Below are positions 44,114 to 52,055 of a DNA stretch of 64,000 nt, in pieces. Each line of letters opens with the position of its first letter. Within the stretch, counting starts at the first letter, position 1. The notes under the pieces are model-generated. The model made no database searches. It was not told the origin of the DNA and was given only the letters and a program-made list of their open reading frames with translations. The stretch comes from SMBSF63 sp034003545 (GTDB lineage Bacteria; Chloroflexota; Anaerolineae; Anaerolineales; Anaerolineaceae): assembly GCA_964447155.1 (NCBI GenBank), contig CAYURM010000002.1:124001-188000 (forward strand), written 5' to 3'. The position numbers were made by a program, and so were the translations under genes.

Positions 44114-44692
44114 CTATTCTCCCCGAATGACGCTCCCGCAGAAGCAGCATTCCACCGTTGACTTGTCGATCACTTTCACTTCATCGGGATGGATCCGTGC
44201 CCCGCAGGCGGGACAGGTGACGGGGAAGGTCGGCTTTTTGGCTGGTGCGGCTTCCTGGGCGGCTTTGATGGCGGCCTCTTCTTTTTCAGGCAGTCTGGTT
44301 TTCAGCCATGCTTCCATGCCGTCGGCTTCTTTCTCATAGCCCAGTTCGGTGAGGATGTTCACGCTGCGCCGTCCGAATTGATACAGTTCGCCCCAGCGGG
44401 CCTGGTCAGCCAGGATGCCCAGCCCGCGCTGGGTGATCGACATGCCGTGCTGCACTTTTCCCGCGATGAGCAGGGCTTTGCCGGACTGCATGAACAGCAT
44501 CGGCGCGCGCGGGAGTCTGCGGTCATACGCGCCCACCGCCAGCTTCTCATACAGGGCTGCGGCGTCTGTATATTTGCCATTGGAGAAAAGCTGGTTGGCT
44601 CTTAACAAGGTGGGGTGCACGTTTTTGGAGGCCGGATTGCGGTGGTCAAATCTGCGCGGGGGCAGGGGTTTTCGTGGTCTGCGGGGTGGCAT
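44114..44692 (-). CDS. Hypothetical protein with helical repeats and C-terminal zinc ribbon
   Basis: 192 aa. A very basic Pro/Arg N-terminus (MPPRRPRKPLPPRRFDHR) is followed by a helical region resembling two or three TPR units ('LLRANQLFSNGKYTDAAALY', 'APMLFMQSGKALLIAGKVQH', 'GRRSVNILTELGYEKEADGM'), an Ala/Glu/Lys-rich linker, and a zinc ribbon made of C-P-A-C and C-x2-C ('VTCPACGARIHPDEV', 'VECCFCGSVIRG'). It is probably a cytosolic adaptor; no function is assigned. It is monocistronic. Confidence 0.72.
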   Translation of the reverse strand: MPPRRPRKPLPPRRFDHRNPASKNVHPTLLRANQLFSNGKYTDAAALYEKLAVGAYDRRLPRAPMLFMQSGKALLIAGKVQHGMSITQRGLGILADQARWGELYQFGRRSVNILTELGYEKEADGMEAWLKTRLPEKEEAAIKAAQEAAPAKKPTFPVTCPACGARIHPDEVKVIDKSTVECCFCGSVIRGE

Positions 44693-44864
44693 GGTCTAAC
44701 TCCTTCGTTTACGGATAAGCTGTTTACGCTATAAGTATACCTGCAATGTGTTTGCAGGTTGTTGGGAATATTTGCCTCCTGATCAACGGATCACGATGAA
44801 GTAATGATAAAATGTAACCAGGCTGCGCCCCATGCGGGCGCGGTGAATTTAAAATTCAAACCGC

Positions 44865-44885
44865 CACTTCGACAAGCTCAGTGTG
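44865..44885. repeat. CTTCGACAAGCTCAG-family repeat upstream of gatB
   Basis: CACTTCGACAAGCTCAGTG with self-complementary CACT/AGTG ends, 23 bases before the gatB ATG. Related copies are at 26485 and, inverted, 40459. It would lie in the gatB leader. Confidence 0.5.
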
Positions 44886-44907
44886 CGATTTGATAAGAGA
44901 GTGTTTT

Positions 44908-46392
44908 ATGGAATACGAAGTCGTGATTGGGCTGGAAGTCCATACCGAGATGTTGACCGAGTCGAAGATGTTCTGCGCCTGCCCCGTGGTGAATTACACC
45001 ACGGCCGCGCCCAATATCGCCGTGTGCCCGGTGTGCGCCGGGATGCCGGGCGTGCTGCCGGTGATCAACCAGAAGGCGGTTGAGTACGCCGTGCGCGTGG
45101 GCCTGGCCCTGGAGTGTGAGATCGCGCCGGTGAGCATTTTTGCCCGCAAGAATTATTTCTACCCTGATCTGCCCAAGGGCTACCAGATTTCCCAGTTTGA
45201 AGAACCGCTGGCCAGTAACGGCCGCCTGAAGATACAGACTTCGCAGGGCGAGAAGACCATCCGCATCCTGCGCGCCCACCTGGAAGAGGACGCCGGCAAG
45301 CTGACCCACATGGAACGCGACGGCGAGACTTACTCGCTGGTCGACCTCAACCGCGCCGGGGTGGCCCTGCTGGAGATCGTCACCGAGCCGGACATGCGTT
45401 CGGTGGAAGAGGCGGTGGCATACGGCCGCGCCCTGCGCGACATCATCCGCTATGTGGGCGTCAACTCGGGGGATATGTCAAAGGGTGTCATGCGCTTTGA
45501 GGCTAATGTTTCCGTGCGCGAGGCGGGCAGTGACGTGCTCAACCCGCGGGCCGAGATCAAGAACCTGAATAGCTTCCGTGCAATGGAGCGCGCTGTTAAT
45601 TACCAGATTGAACAGCAGATCGCTAAAATGGAACGCGGCGAGAAGGTGGAGCAGGAAACCCTCGGCTGGGACGAAGCCCGCCAGGAGACTTACTCCCAGC
45701 GCAGCAAGGAAGACGCGCACGACTACCGTTACTTCCCTGAGCCGGACCTGCCCCCGCTGGTGCTGGAACCAGCCTGGATGGATGAGATTGCCGCTTCCCT
45801 GCCCGAGCTGCCCCAGGCCAAAGCAGCCCGCTTTCAGTTGCAGTTCGGCCTCACGGAAGTGGACGCCAACCTGCTGGCCGGCGAGCAGGAGATTGCCAAT
45901 TTCCTGGAGGCCGTGCTGGCTGCCGGCCCCTCCCTGCCGCCGCGCCTGGCCGCCAACTGGATGACCGGCGAGATTTTCGGCTGGATGAACACCTCCGGCG
46001 AAACGATCGACGGTTTGCAGGTCACCCCGCAAGGGTTGGCAGATTTGCTGGCGCTGCTGGAGAAGGGCGAGATCAATGCCCCCACCGCCAAGACGGTGTT
46101 GACCGGGATGCTGGAAACAGGTCAGTCCGCCGGGGAAATCATCACGGCCAGGGGGCTGCGTCAGATTTCAGACACGGGTGCCATTGCCGGACTGGTGCGC
46201 CAGGTGTTGGAGCAGAATCCGAATGAGCTGGAAACCTGCCTGGCTGGCAAGGACAGCCTGTCGAACTGGTTCTTTGGTCAGGTGATGCGCGCAGCCCGCG
46301 GCAAGGCAAATCCCCAGGTGGTGCGGGAAGAATTGATGCGTCAACTGGCTGCCGCCAATGAGTTGTCTGACAAACGCGACCAGGCCGCTTGA
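44908..46392 (+). CDS. gatB: Aspartyl/glutamyl-tRNA amidotransferase subunit B
   Basis: 494 aa from ATG 44908 (an in-frame GTG at 44881 lies inside a repeat). GatB phosphorylates the misacylated Glu- or Asp-tRNA and receives ammonia from GatA. Signature: 'EVVIGLEVHTEMLTESKMFC', 'CPVCAGMPGVLPVIN', 'NYFYPDLPKGYQISQ', 'EEDAGKLTH', 'DLNRAGVALLEIVTEPD', 'DYRYFPEPDLPP', and the C-terminal GatB/YqeY tail. Zinc ligands are visible as Cys-x-Cys (FCACPV) and Cys-x2-Cys (CPVC). It is separated from gatCA, so balanced expression must be arranged by other means. Confidence 0.98.
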   Translation: MEYEVVIGLEVHTEMLTESKMFCACPVVNYTTAAPNIAVCPVCAGMPGVLPVINQKAVEYAVRVGLALECEIAPVSIFARKNYFYPDLPKGYQISQFEEPLASNGRLKIQTSQGEKTIRILRAHLEEDAGKLTHMERDGETYSLVDLNRAGVALLEIVTEPDMRSVEEAVAYGRALRDIIRYVGVNSGDMSKGVMRFEANVSVREAGSDVLNPRAEIKNLNSFRAMERAVNYQIEQQIAKMERGEKVEQETLGWDEARQETYSQRSKEDAHDYRYFPEPDLPPLVLEPAWMDEIAASLPELPQAKAARFQLQFGLTEVDANLLAGEQEIANFLEAVLAAGPSLPPRLAANWMTGEIFGWMNTSGETIDGLQVTPQGLADLLALLEKGEINAPTAKTVLTGMLETGQSAGEIITARGLRQISDTGAIAGLVRQVLEQNPNELETCLAGKDSLSNWFFGQVMRAARGKANPQVVREELMRQLAAANELSDKRDQAA

Positions 46393-46518
46393 CGGACATC
46401 ATATCGAATCATTGAGCTTTATCCTATTGACGCTTCGCAGATTATTTGATACCTTTATAGTATGGAATTGTCGGTGGAGGAAATGTGCGGCTTTTCGCCT
46501 GCATTAACGCTTGACCTT

Positions 46519-46548
46519 AAGCAGACACACACCCGTGTGTGTCTGCTT
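46519..46548. terminator. Perfect 14-bp hairpin between gatB and glutamate dehydrogenase
   Basis: AAGCAGACACACAC (46519-46532), 2-base loop, GTGTGTGTCTGCTT (46535-46548), followed by ATTTATT. It could end the gatB transcript or act in the leader of the dehydrogenase gene, whose ATG is 69 bases further. Confidence 0.65.
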
Positions 46549-46616
46549 ATTTATTGCTGCCTCCAAATACTGTGTCGGTAAACTATTTTAGTCTTCAGAC
46601 AGGAGAAAAAACAGGA

Positions 46617-47903
46617 ATGGCATCTTCAACCAATGCATTTGAAATGGCACAAAGTCAATTCGATCATGTCGCTGAACAGTTGCAGCTTGACCCGCAGGTA
46701 CGCGAGCTCCTCCGCTGGCCGATGCAAGAATTTCATTTCCGCATTCCGGTGCGCATGGATGATGGCACCTTGCGGGTCTTTGAGGGGTTTCGTGTGCAGC
46801 ATAACGATGCCCGCGGCCCGAACAAGGGCGGCATCCGCTTCCACCCGGCCGAAACGATGGACACCGTCCGCGCGCTGGGCATGTGGATGACCTGGAAATG
46901 TGCCGTGGCCGACATTCCCCTGGGCGGCGGCAAGGGCGGGGTGATCGTTGACCCCTCGACCCTGTCTGTGACAGAAAAAGAGCGCCTGGTACGCGGCTGG
47001 GTGCAGAAGATGGTCAACAATATCGGCCCGCGCAAGGACGTGCCTGCCCCGGATGTTGGCTCCACCCCGCAGATGATGGGCTGGATGATGGATGAATATT
47101 CCCGCCTGACCGGCGAATATACGCCCGGTGTGATCACCGGCAAGCCGGTGGGCGGCGGCGGTTCCCTGGGGCGCACCGAAGCGACCGGCTATGGCGTCAT
47201 TTTTAACGTCCGCGAAGCGATGAAGCATCTGGGATTAGCCCCAAGCCAGTGCCGGGCAGCCATTCAGGGCTTTGGCAACGTGGCCCAATATGCCGCCATC
47301 GGTTTCGTCGAGATGCTGGGCGGAACGGTGGTGTGTGTGTCCTACTGGGATCGCAATGATCGCGTGTCTTACACCGTCACCAAAGAAACAGGCGTTGATC
47401 CCCATTTCCTGAAGAGTATTACCGATCAGTATGGCTCCATTGATAAAGAAAGAGCCACCGAGGCCGGTTACACAATTGAAGATGCCAATGCCTGGATCAG
47501 CAAGGATGTGGATGTAATTATCCCCGCTGCTCTGGAAGGCCAGATCAACGCGGATACCGTGCAGAGCATCAGCAGCACGGTAAAGATCATCGCCGAGGGT
47601 GCGAATGGCCCCACCACCCCCGAAGCTGATGCAGTCATCAAGGAACGCGGCATCTTCCTCGTGCCCGATTTTCTGTGCAATGCCGGCGGCGTGACCGTAT
47701 CGTATTTCGAGGGTGTGCAGAATGACATGAACTTCTATTGGACGCGCGAAGAAGTCCTTGAAAAAGAAGACACCAGGATGACACAGGCTTTTCACAGCGT
47801 GCTGGAGATGTCGCTTAAGGCGAACGTCTACATGCGCGATGCGGCTTACATGGTCGCCATCGACCGGGTGGTCAAGGCGATGCAGCTGCGCGGCTGGATC
47901 TAG
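46617..47903 (+). CDS. gdhA: Glutamate dehydrogenase (Glu/Leu/Phe/Val family)
   Basis: 428 aa from ATG 46617, with AGGAG about 12 bases upstream; an in-frame start at 46539 lies inside the hairpin. It interconverts glutamate with 2-oxoglutarate and ammonia. Landmarks: 'GGIRFHPAETMD', the substrate-binding and catalytic lysines in 'MTWKCAVADIPLGGGKGGV', Asp in 'DVPAPDVGS', 'GGGGSLGRTEATGYGV', the Rossmann 'AIQGFGNVAQYAA', and 'LCNAGGVTVSYFEGVQN'. About 420 aa and this motif set fit the hexameric small GDH subunit type. NAD/NADP preference is not decided. Confidence 0.95.
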   Translation: MASSTNAFEMAQSQFDHVAEQLQLDPQVRELLRWPMQEFHFRIPVRMDDGTLRVFEGFRVQHNDARGPNKGGIRFHPAETMDTVRALGMWMTWKCAVADIPLGGGKGGVIVDPSTLSVTEKERLVRGWVQKMVNNIGPRKDVPAPDVGSTPQMMGWMMDEYSRLTGEYTPGVITGKPVGGGGSLGRTEATGYGVIFNVREAMKHLGLAPSQCRAAIQGFGNVAQYAAIGFVEMLGGTVVCVSYWDRNDRVSYTVTKETGVDPHFLKSITDQYGSIDKERATEAGYTIEDANAWISKDVDVIIPAALEGQINADTVQSISSTVKIIAEGANGPTTPEADAVIKERGIFLVPDFLCNAGGVTVSYFEGVQNDMNFYWTREEVLEKEDTRMTQAFHSVLEMSLKANVYMRDAAYMVAIDRVVKAMQLRGWI

Positions 47904-47920
47904 TAAACCAGCCAACCAAA

Positions 47921-47956
47921 ACTCCCCAAAAATCCCAGATTTTTGGGGAGTTTTTT
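47921..47956. terminator. Intrinsic terminator between convergent genes
   Basis: ACTCCCCAAAAAT (47921-47933), CCCAG loop, ATTTTTGGGGAGT (47939-47951), then TTTTT. It ends gdhA and probably also the minus-strand NBR1-Ig gene. Confidence 0.92.
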
Positions 47957-47981
47957 AAATCACACAAAATGGTTTAATTTA

Positions 47982-48974
47982 TTACTGCACCACAATGGTG
48001 ACCATCATATTACACAGCACCAGATTGCCCTGGACAACCGCCCATTTGGTTGTATAGGTGCCTTTTTGGCCGGGTGCAATCATATCGACAATGATCTCAA
48101 CCGTCTCGCCAGGGTCGACTGTTTCGCTCATGTCATAATATTTGTTGTATTTTTGCATCTCGGTGCCGCTGACATATTTATAGTCCACCGACTTTTTGTC
48201 CCAGGTGGTATTACTGGTATTCTTCACGGTCCAGACGGTATCAAAGTCGGCGTTAGGGGCGAAGGTAGTATATTGGCTCGGCGAAGTTGAAACCTCACAC
48301 ACCGTGGGCGGAACGGGGGTGGCGGTATACACTACCGTGCCGCTGGTGGTGTTGTGGAACTTATTAAAAGCATAATAGCCTTCATAGCTATCCATACGGA
48401 TGGTGAGGCGGTCTTCGTCGTAATATTCAGGAGGAATACGAATCGTGACCAGGGAAGAGCCGCCATCACCGGAATTAATCGAGCCGGTCACCACGTTATC
48501 TTTGGTGAAATTGTTGAATGGACCAATCCGCACGGTAAAGATTTGCCTGGCGGGGAAGTTGTCCGTACGGACGGTCACCACGTTATTCTTTTCCACGCCG
48601 ACGATCAGCAGCCGGGGCGTGGGGCCAGTGTTGACGGTTTTGGTGGCTGTGCGGGTAGGGGTAAGCGTGGGGGGCATTGTACGGGTAGCCGTCGTGGTTG
48701 TGGTGACGGTCAGGCTGGGCAGACCCGTCTCTGAGGGCAGTGGGGTGAATGTTGGGTTGAGGGTATTGGTAGGTGTAACGGGAGTGTTGGTTGGGAAGCT
48801 GGCGGCAACGGTCAGGGCAGCCTCTGTTCGTACCGCATCCAGCGTTTGGGCGACGCTTAACGTCTGTTCTGCGTCCGGGATGGGGGGCGGCTCGTAGGTT
48901 GGGGTGATCGGCAGCGTGCAGGAACTCAACAGCAACAGCACGACCAGGGTCAGTAATAATTTGGATTTGAACAT
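47982..48974 (-). CDS. NBR1-Ig-like domain lipoprotein (copy 1)
   Basis: 330 aa from ATG 48974; the frame is open 42 codons upstream, but this ATG gives a proper signal peptide. Lipobox LSSC near Cys19, then a Thr/Pro-rich spacer to about residue 118. A middle beta domain follows ('LLIVGVEKNNVVTVRTDNFP', 'IFTVRIGPFNNFTKDNVV', 'RLTIRMDSYEGYYAFNKF'). The C-terminus is an NBR1-Ig-like domain ('FDTVWTVKNTSNTTWDKKSV', 'VDPGETVEIIVDMIAPGQKG'). Such domains in Chloroflexota lipoproteins are thought to mediate surface protein interactions, and no enzyme motif is present. A paralogue of the same design lies upstream on the same strand. Confidence 0.85.
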   Translation of the reverse strand: MFKSKLLLTLVVLLLLSSCTLPITPTYEPPPIPDAEQTLSVAQTLDAVRTEAALTVAASFPTNTPVTPTNTLNPTFTPLPSETGLPSLTVTTTTTATRTMPPTLTPTRTATKTVNTGPTPRLLIVGVEKNNVVTVRTDNFPARQIFTVRIGPFNNFTKDNVVTGSINSGDGGSSLVTIRIPPEYYDEDRLTIRMDSYEGYYAFNKFHNTTSGTVVYTATPVPPTVCEVSTSPSQYTTFAPNADFDTVWTVKNTSNTTWDKKSVDYKYVSGTEMQKYNKYYDMSETVDPGETVEIIVDMIAPGQKGTYTTKWAVVQGNLVLCNMMVTIVVQ

Positions 48975-49289
48975 GTTTACCTGTACTTTCAGCGGTGTGA
49001 TAAAACCGTACACACCGCCCTTATTGTTGAATAGGAACGAATGCGCCATGGCAGAAGAAGGACAATAGCCTGCTCTTGATACCGAATAACGATGATGCAA
49101 TTCTTCCCCATTTGCGCGTCAAGTTTCACGGGTCAATTTTGAACCATCTGCCCACTTGTGCGTGGACAGAGGGCTTATTTTAATTGTATCAAATGCAGAC
49201 GAAAATTATCAGTAGGACTTTCCCGTATAGGTATGTTCGGATTAAGACCGGTTTTTCAGGTTGGTGCGGCTGAGAGAATCATTGGCAGC
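48975..49289. other. Intergenic stretch between the two NBR1-Ig lipoprotein genes
   Basis: No gene. No hairpin with T-run and no family repeat was recognised. On the minus strand near 49185 an AT-rich ATACAATTAAAAT may serve as a -10 region for copy 1, without a clear -35. Confidence 0.4.
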
Positions 49290-50237
49290 CTATTTCACCC
49301 GGATTGATACCGGCAAGGTGCACAGTACCGTGTCGCCGCGGACAATGGCCCAGGTGGTGGAGTAAGTCCCCACCGTGTTGGGCGCAATCATGTCCACCAC
49401 GAGGGTGATTTTCCCGTCAGGGTCCACCGTACTGGGCAGGTCAAAGACTTTTTCATACTTCTGCATTTCCGTACCGCTGTAGTGTTTATAATCTACGGCT
49501 GCCTTATCCCAGGCTTCAGAACCAGTGTTCTTGATTTCCCATTTCGCGTCAAATTCGGCACCCCGGGGAAATTCAGCATATGCATCAGGAGAAGTGGTCA
49601 CGCTGCAGCGATAGGTTGTCACGGGCGTGACGGTATAGGATATCGTCCCGCTGGTGATATTTTCGAACGCATTGTAAGCATAATAACCATTGCTGCTGTC
49701 CAGACGGATGGTGAATTTTTCTACATCCTTAAATTCATCAGGGATCACCGAGGTGAAAATAAAGGGTGCCCCAGATCCGGAATTGATCGAACCCACTACT
49801 TTTTTCGTGTTGTTGAAATCGTCGAAGCGGCCGATGCGGACGGTAAAAATTTGATAGGCCGGGAAATTGACCGTCTTGACACTGACTGCTTTATTTCTTT
49901 CCACCCCGACAATTTCGATCTTGGGATTGCCGCCGGGCAGGGATGTGCGCGTTGCCGTATGGGTGAGGGTGGGAATATAGGTATGGGTTGGCACGGTTGT
50001 CAATGTGGGGTGAGGGGTGTAGCTGGGGGCGACCGTCATGGTCGCGCCCGGGGTTTCCGTGGCCGGCATGATCGTGTTCTGATTGGCTTTGTCTGCAATA
50101 GCTGTCAAGACAGATTCTGTGCGCACCGCATTGACGGTTTGTTCAATATTCGGTGTGGGTGCCGCCACGGTGGACAGGCTGCACGATGCGATCAAAAAGA
50201 CACAACTGACAAGTAAGAGAATTTTGATTTTCGACAT
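49290..50237 (-). CDS. NBR1-Ig-like domain lipoprotein (copy 2)
   Basis: 315 aa from ATG 50237; an upstream in-frame start adds 11 charged residues before the signal and is less likely. Lipobox IASC, Thr/Pro-rich spacer, middle beta domain ('IEIVGVERNKAVSVKTVNFP', 'KFTIRLDSSNGYYAYNAF'), and C-terminal NBR1-Ig-like domain ('FDAKWEIKNTGSEAWDKAAV', 'VDPDGKITLVVDMIAPNTVG'). Clearly a paralogue of 47982-48974 with diverged spacer. It is transcribed away from the DnaA-box region that begins beyond its start. Confidence 0.85.
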   Translation of the reverse strand: MSKIKILLLVSCVFLIASCSLSTVAAPTPNIEQTVNAVRTESVLTAIADKANQNTIMPATETPGATMTVAPSYTPHPTLTTVPTHTYIPTLTHTATRTSLPGGNPKIEIVGVERNKAVSVKTVNFPAYQIFTVRIGRFDDFNNTKKVVGSINSGSGAPFIFTSVIPDEFKDVEKFTIRLDSSNGYYAYNAFENITSGTISYTVTPVTTYRCSVTTSPDAYAEFPRGAEFDAKWEIKNTGSEAWDKAAVDYKHYSGTEMQKYEKVFDLPSTVDPDGKITLVVDMIAPNTVGTYSTTWAIVRGDTVLCTLPVSIRVK

Positions 50238-50398
50238 TTTTATCACCTGTTTTTTTGGTAGGAGGATCACACAAATTCATTTTGATTGTACGTTAAATGT
50301 GTACCGCATGTTTGAGTATACGGTTAAAATCGCGTCTGGTTGCACGCGCATCTATCCTATAGACGTTTCTCCCCCTTATAAAGTTCCTGAGTTTGCAA

Positions 50399-50837
50399 GA
50401 ATCCACAGTTTTCCACAGGAAAACTGGATTTATCCACAAAATACCCTGCCTTTTGCGGAATTTCTCCACCCAAAACAAGACTTTATTCCATAAGATTCGT
50501 GGTTTCTCCCTGGTTTGTGTACAGCTTTGTCCACATATCAGGTACATTCATCCCCTGTTATGACCAGGTTTTCCACAGATTCAGGCTGCTTTTCCACAGA
50601 GATTTGAAGGAATCCGCCTCTACCCGAATTTTCCACAATTTCTACAGGGTTTTCCCCGGTAAATCCCCTTTCGTCCACAGATTCTCCCCGATTATCCACA
50701 GCTTTTCCCATGTTTCTCCACCATAATGAACAAATGTTCGCAGAATCAGCTTGTTATTTCGGATAGCTTTCCCCGAAAAGCGGGTTTTCTCCACCACGGG
50801 AATAGGCTTATCCACAGTTTTGGGGCACTTATCCACA
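50399..50837 (+). other. Dense cluster of DnaA boxes: candidate replication origin
   Basis: The gene-free stretch 50238-50927 contains four perfect DnaA boxes TTATCCACA at 50430-50438, 50692-50700, 50808-50816 and 50829-50837. TTTTCCACA variants lie at 50409, 50569, 50590 and 50629, TTGTCCACA at 50527, and weaker GAATCCACA (50399) and TCGTCCACA (50671). All face the same way. Several TTTCTCCACC near-boxes lie between them (50462, 50713, 50787). An AT-rich flank at 50235-50330 could be the unwinding element. dnaA, dnaN and other usual oriC neighbours are not in the window. oriC is the best reading; a DnaA-titration site (datA-like) is the alternative. Confidence 0.7.
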
Positions 50838-50879
50838 GAAGATAGGCATTTGTATTGCTTCTGCAATGTTCCTGTCTTA

Positions 50880-50907
50880 TTGACAACGTGTGCTGCCCCC
50901 GTATAAT
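50880..50907 (+). promoter_or_regulatory. Consensus promoter for the class D beta-lactamase-like gene
   Basis: TTGACA (50880-50885), 16-bp spacer, TATAAT (50902-50907). The ATG is 20 bases beyond the -10, with GGAGG between them, so the leader is only about 14 bases. Confidence 0.85.
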
Positions 50908-50927
50908 GAGTATAGAATGGAGGTGAA

Positions 50928-51773
50928 ATGCCAATCATTCTTTTTCTACGCTTTCTTCTCGCCATTTTCTTGCTGACGATCCATTTGATTGGTTTGATTA
51001 CCGCACCACTCCAACCTGCCGCTGCTGAACCAATCCATCCTGCAGTTGAGGTGCTACCGGAACTGGGAGATTATTTCGAAGAGATTCCGGGCGCGTTTGT
51101 GCTATATGACTTTAACCATGATCTCTACATTCGCTATAACCCGGAGCGCTGCGCGGAACAATTCCTGCCGGCTTCCACCTTCAATATCCTCAATTCACTG
51201 ATCGGTCTGGAAACCGGCGTCATCCTGGATGAAAACGATGTCATCGCCTGGGATGGCACCGACTACAATCTGCCCGTCTGGCAGCAGGACCATACCCTGC
51301 AAACGGCCAGCCGGAACTCGGTGGTATGGTACTACCAGGAGCTGGCCCGGCGGGTGGGCGGAGCGCAAATGCGCGCCTGGGTTGAGGCTGCGGCCTACGG
51401 GAACGCCGACATCTCCGGCGAGATTGACTCGTTCTGGCTGGATGGCGCCCTGCGCATCTCGCTGGATGAGCAGGTGGAATTCCTGAAACGATTGTATTTG
51501 AATGAACTGCCCTTCTCTCAGCGCTCGATGGATATTGTCAAAGAGATCATCGTACTGGAAGAAACCGGCACCTACAAATTGAGCGGCAAGACCGGATCGG
51601 CTGTCCGGGTCACACCGTACCAGGCATGGTTTGTGGGGATTCTGGAAATGGATGATAACGTGTATTTCTTCGTTACCAATTTTGAAAGTGACGATTCCAA
51701 CGGTTTTGCAAATGGCGAAAACGCGAGAAGGATCAGCCTGGAGATCCTGCAGGAATTGAGGTTGCTGCCATAG
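50928..51773 (+). CDS. Class D beta-lactamase (OXA/BlaR-type) homologue with Lys-to-Asn change in the SxxK motif
   Basis: 281 aa. Signal peptide (MPIILFLRFLLAIFLLTIHL, cut probably after AAA near residue 33). The class D layout is complete: 'FLPASTFNILNSLIGLETGV' (Ser83 nucleophile), 'SVVWYYQ' (Ser131-x-Val133), Tyr157-Gly-Asn159 in 'AAAYGNADIS', 'FWLDGALRIS' (Trp170), and Lys221-Thr-Gly223 in 'LSGKTGSAV'. However, the SxxK lysine is Asn86 (codon AAT). In known class D enzymes that carboxylated lysine is the general base and its loss abolishes deacylation. It may be a penicillin-binding or sensor-like protein rather than a resistance enzyme, or an inactive relic under a strong promoter. Confidence 0.88.
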   Translation: MPIILFLRFLLAIFLLTIHLIGLITAPLQPAAAEPIHPAVEVLPELGDYFEEIPGAFVLYDFNHDLYIRYNPERCAEQFLPASTFNILNSLIGLETGVILDENDVIAWDGTDYNLPVWQQDHTLQTASRNSVVWYYQELARRVGGAQMRAWVEAAAYGNADISGEIDSFWLDGALRISLDEQVEFLKRLYLNELPFSQRSMDIVKEIIVLEETGTYKLSGKTGSAVRVTPYQAWFVGILEMDDNVYFFVTNFESDDSNGFANGENARRISLEILQELRLLP

Positions 51774-52055
51774 TCAAGCGTTATTCGATGCTGTTTCGTC
51801 ATCCGTAATCAGCATATCTAACACCGGCCTGCCGCAGAAGCGGTTACTACATTCGTGCCAACTTTGATCTGGATGTGGTTCTGCTCATAAATACTTTTTG
51901 TAAAACCAGATAAAAATGGTAATATATAGTCAGATAATAATGTCGGTTATGGGTAGAAGCGTACTGTAACCGCTTGAATCCCATTTCCTGTTGTTCATCA
52001 ATGCATACATTCTTACCGGTTGGATGGATGGAACGCATCCAGAAAAGAGAATATT

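Noticed and set aside
46427..46461. TTGACG ... TATAGT pair upstream of gdhA as a promoter
   Set aside because: Spacing is 23 bp, too long for a sigma-70-type promoter.
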